From NCBI RefSeq assembly GCF_003315205.1, contig NZ_QNRR01000004.1, positions 310,001 through 374,000 on the forward strand: DNA of 64,000 nt, written 5' to 3'. Made by a program: the position numbers and the translations under genes. The DNA is from Roseimicrobium gellanilyticum. GTDB lineage: Bacteria > Verrucomicrobiota > Verrucomicrobiia > Verrucomicrobiales > Verrucomicrobiaceae. The notes beneath the pieces were generated by a model that was not told where the DNA came from, did no database searches, and was given only the letters and a program-made list of their open reading frames with translations. Shown one piece after another: positions 62,224-64,000 of this stretch (position 1 is the first letter of the stretch; each line of letters opens with the position of its first letter).

Positions 62224-64000
62224 ATGAGAACCCTGCCCCCAAAACCACGGGGTTCTGCCCTCGTCATCGTATTAGCAATGCTGTCACTGCTCGTCGCACT
62301 GACTATCGCCTTCCTTGGGCTGGTCCGTACGGAGAGAACTGGTGCTGGCATCTTTGCCGAAAGTGTCGAGGTCAGAAACCTCTCCAATGTGCCCGTGAGT
62401 CTTGTCATCTCGCAGATGCGCAAGGCTACGGAGAATAATGCTCCACGTGATGGAAGTAAGAACTTCAAGACGTGGGCGTCCCAGCCTGGGATGATCCGCC
62501 AATACGGAGTCGAGCCGGACGAGAGCGGATATCGCAGCAGGGCCGTGGCGCTCTACAAGCTATATTCGGATGATACACTCGTGGTTTCCAAGGTCGGTGC
62601 TTCTGCTTCTGGCGGTGGTTTGAGCTCCGCCGAAGTGGAGTCCGCACTGAAGGCGGACACGTTGGATCTCTCCACGTGGGACAAGAAGCCGGGTCTGTAT
62701 ACGGACTTGAATGAACCCGTGGCGGTGCCGGGCACAACGCCAACGATGAAGTTTCCCATTGTGGATCCTCGTGCGGTGGTGCCGGGAAATGGCAGCCACG
62801 CAGTAGAAGGTTTTGAATTTGTCACGGGGCCAACCGCCAAATATCCGAATGCGGCCAATGTGGCGAAGACACTCCTGCCAAAAGATCGGGATGATCTCGC
62901 TGCCCGTCTCCCCATGCCGGTGCGGTGGATGTATGTGCTGAAGGATGGCTCGCTGATCACGCCAACTTCAGGGGACGAATTGAAGACCGTTTTCACCTCG
63001 GGCGTGGACAGGCCTCTGCCGACTGCAGAGAACCCTATCGTAGGACGTGTGGCCTTCTGGACAGATGATGACAGTGCCAAGATCAACATCAATACCGCGT
63101 CTGAAGGCTCCCACTGGGATGTGCCTGTAGCAACGAGCCAGACGGAGAAAGAATACGCCTCGCGCATGCCTGCACAGGGTGAGTTCAGCCGCTATCCCGG
63201 TCACCCTGCCACTACGAGCATGAGCGCGGTGCTGCAGGCATTCAGCGATGACTTTTATGTGGACCCCACACGCTTGCCTGATCCGGTGGTGTTTGAGCGT
63301 ATTCACAAACTATCTCCACGCACTCCCTGGGGTGGCAGCAAGGCAGGCACCCAAAGTCCAGGCACGGGCAAGGAAGGTCTCGCGCCCAAGACAGATCGTC
63401 TCTATGCGAGTGTGGATGAGATGTTCTTCGATCCCAATCGTGATCCCATCAATACAACCCTGACCGGGGAATCGCTGGAACTTGGGCGCTTCTTCCTCAC
63501 CGCGCACAGTCGCGCGCCGGAGATGAACTTGTTTGGGAAACCGCGCATCAGCTTGTGGCCGCAGTCTGCGGACCCCAAGGATCGTAATCCGAAGGACAAG
63601 ATGCTCGCGTTTCTCAGCGAGACCACGGGTAACACCACCCGCCAGTGGTACTGGATGCGTGAGAAGAACTGGACGGCGAATGATCCAGGCTCTTCACAAA
63701 CCTCCACTGCAGACTATCCGGGAACGAAGCGGAATGACGACATGTTTGAGTCATACTACCGCTTTCTCGTGGGTGATGGCGCCTATCTCGTGCCGGGATT
63801 TGGAAACAGGACCATGGCTACGAAGTACGGGGCCACGAAGCGCGACCAGATCGGTGCGGAAGCGTTCGATCTGCTGCGCTGGGGTGTGAACAGCTACAGT
63901 TCCATGTCGAACGACGGCTGGCCTACTTATACGTACCTGCCAGACCGCGTTGGTGGAAACCTGGGGCAGTCCTCTGCAGTGCCGCTTTTGTACAAGAAGG
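62224..64000 (+). CDS. Verru_Chthon cassette protein A-like, 3' truncated by window
   Basis: An open frame starts at the ATG at 62224 and stays open to the window end (592 codons). It begins RTLPPKPRGSALVIVLAMLS, a hydrophobic segment like those of type II/IV secretion minor components (PulK/GspK-type), which continues LLVALTIAFLGLVRTERTGA. The following soluble part includes FPIVDPRAVVPGNG, RVAFWTDDDSAKININTASE, YPGHPATTSMSAVLQAF and KTDRLYASVDEMFF. These match what I recall of Verru_Chthon cassette protein A, first member of a four-gene cassette found in Verrucomicrobia. The cassette's function is not known; pilin-like features in its members suggest a secretion or fibre system. The remainder lies beyond the window. 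Confidence 0.75.
   Translation, partial: MRTLPPKPRGSALVIVLAMLSLLVALTIAFLGLVRTERTGAGIFAESVEVRNLSNVPVSLVISQMRKATENNAPRDGSKNFKTWASQPGMIRQYGVEPDESGYRSRAVALYKLYSDDTLVVSKVGASASGGGLSSAEVESALKADTLDLSTWDKKPGLYTDLNEPVAVPGTTPTMKFPIVDPRAVVPGNGSHAVEGFEFVTGPTAKYPNAANVAKTLLPKDRDDLAARLPMPVRWMYVLKDGSLITPTSGDELKTVFTSGVDRPLPTAENPIVGRVAFWTDDDSAKININTASEGSHWDVPVATSQTEKEYASRMPAQGEFSRYPGHPATTSMSAVLQAFSDDFYVDPTRLPDPVVFERIHKLSPRTPWGGSKAGTQSPGTGKEGLAPKTDRLYASVDEMFFDPNRDPINTTLTGESLELGRFFLTAHSRAPEMNLFGKPRISLWPQSADPKDRNPKDKMLAFLSETTGNTTRQWYWMREKNWTANDPGSSQTSTADYPGTKRNDDMFESYYRFLVGDGAYLVPGFGNRTMATKYGATKRDQIGAEAFDLLRWGVNSYSSMSNDGWPTYTYLPDRVGGNLGQSSAVPLLYKK

Overview
The window looks like chromosomal DNA from a member of the Verrucomicrobia, probably near Verrucomicrobium/Roseimicrobium/Prosthecobacter. 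The grounds are high GC, a Gram-negative envelope (lpxD, many lipoprotein signals), many secreted proteins of unknown function, an ECF sigma factor next to a very large Ser/Thr kinase, a DUF6807 (PmoA-like) tail, and at the right edge the start of a protein resembling Verru_Chthon cassette protein A. The assignment is inference from gene content; no rRNA or marker phylogeny is available here. I saw no CRISPR array, insertion sequence, prophage or recognisable defence island.

Layout. 1-12 kb: end of a DUF6807 gene, a small Tyr/Asp-rich lipoprotein, a DUF1801/YdeI-type protein, an SMP-30-like lipoprotein, a monohaem-type secreted protein, a transglutaminase, an esterase, a lipoprotein with four internal repeats, a secreted protein of unknown function, and a small operon with a methyltransferase. 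12.3-16.3 kb: a ClC/CBS channel divergent from a MarR regulator with a perfect operator-like palindrome between them, then an HD hydrolase and a fatty acid hydroxylase-like membrane protein. 16.3-22.4 kb: envelope genes lpxD and rodA, a CAU-anticodon tRNA, an orphan Opp/Dpp-type ATPase, and an 846-residue P-loop protein I cannot place. 22.7-35.2 kb: signalling, with an ECF sigma factor, a divergent ~1,767-residue Ser/Thr kinase, a Gly-rich protein, and a 1,526-residue hybrid histidine kinase with two kinase cores and two receivers. 35.4-43.7 kb: all minus strand, with a parallel beta-helix protein, a PIG-L-type deacetylase, a HEAT-like secreted protein, an anti-sigma/VWA fusion and its ECF sigma factor.

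44-53 kb: a pseudopilin-like protein, a membrane PH-domain protein, a GHL10-like glycoside hydrolase, an SGNH protein, a second pilin-like protein, and an AlgX/AlgJ-like plus AlgI-like (MBOAT) pair that probably O-acetylates a cell-surface glycan. 53-64 kb: unknown proteins, a CPA2 antiporter with an RCK_C domain, two tandem paralogous secreted proteins with matching terminators, a tRNA-dihydrouridine synthase, an LEA-like lipoprotein with a strong terminator, a PAS-AraC regulator and the Verru_Chthon-like gene, which runs off the window.

The most unusual items are: the ECF-partnered anti-sigma/VWA fusion, whose linker carries an autotransporter PATR-like segment; the 846-residue ATPase; the sigma factor/giant kinase pair; two palindromic repeat families, one of which lies directly after stop codons at two loci; and a possible in-frame palindromic insertion inside the SMP-30-like gene. 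None of these is proven to be a new system from sequence alone.
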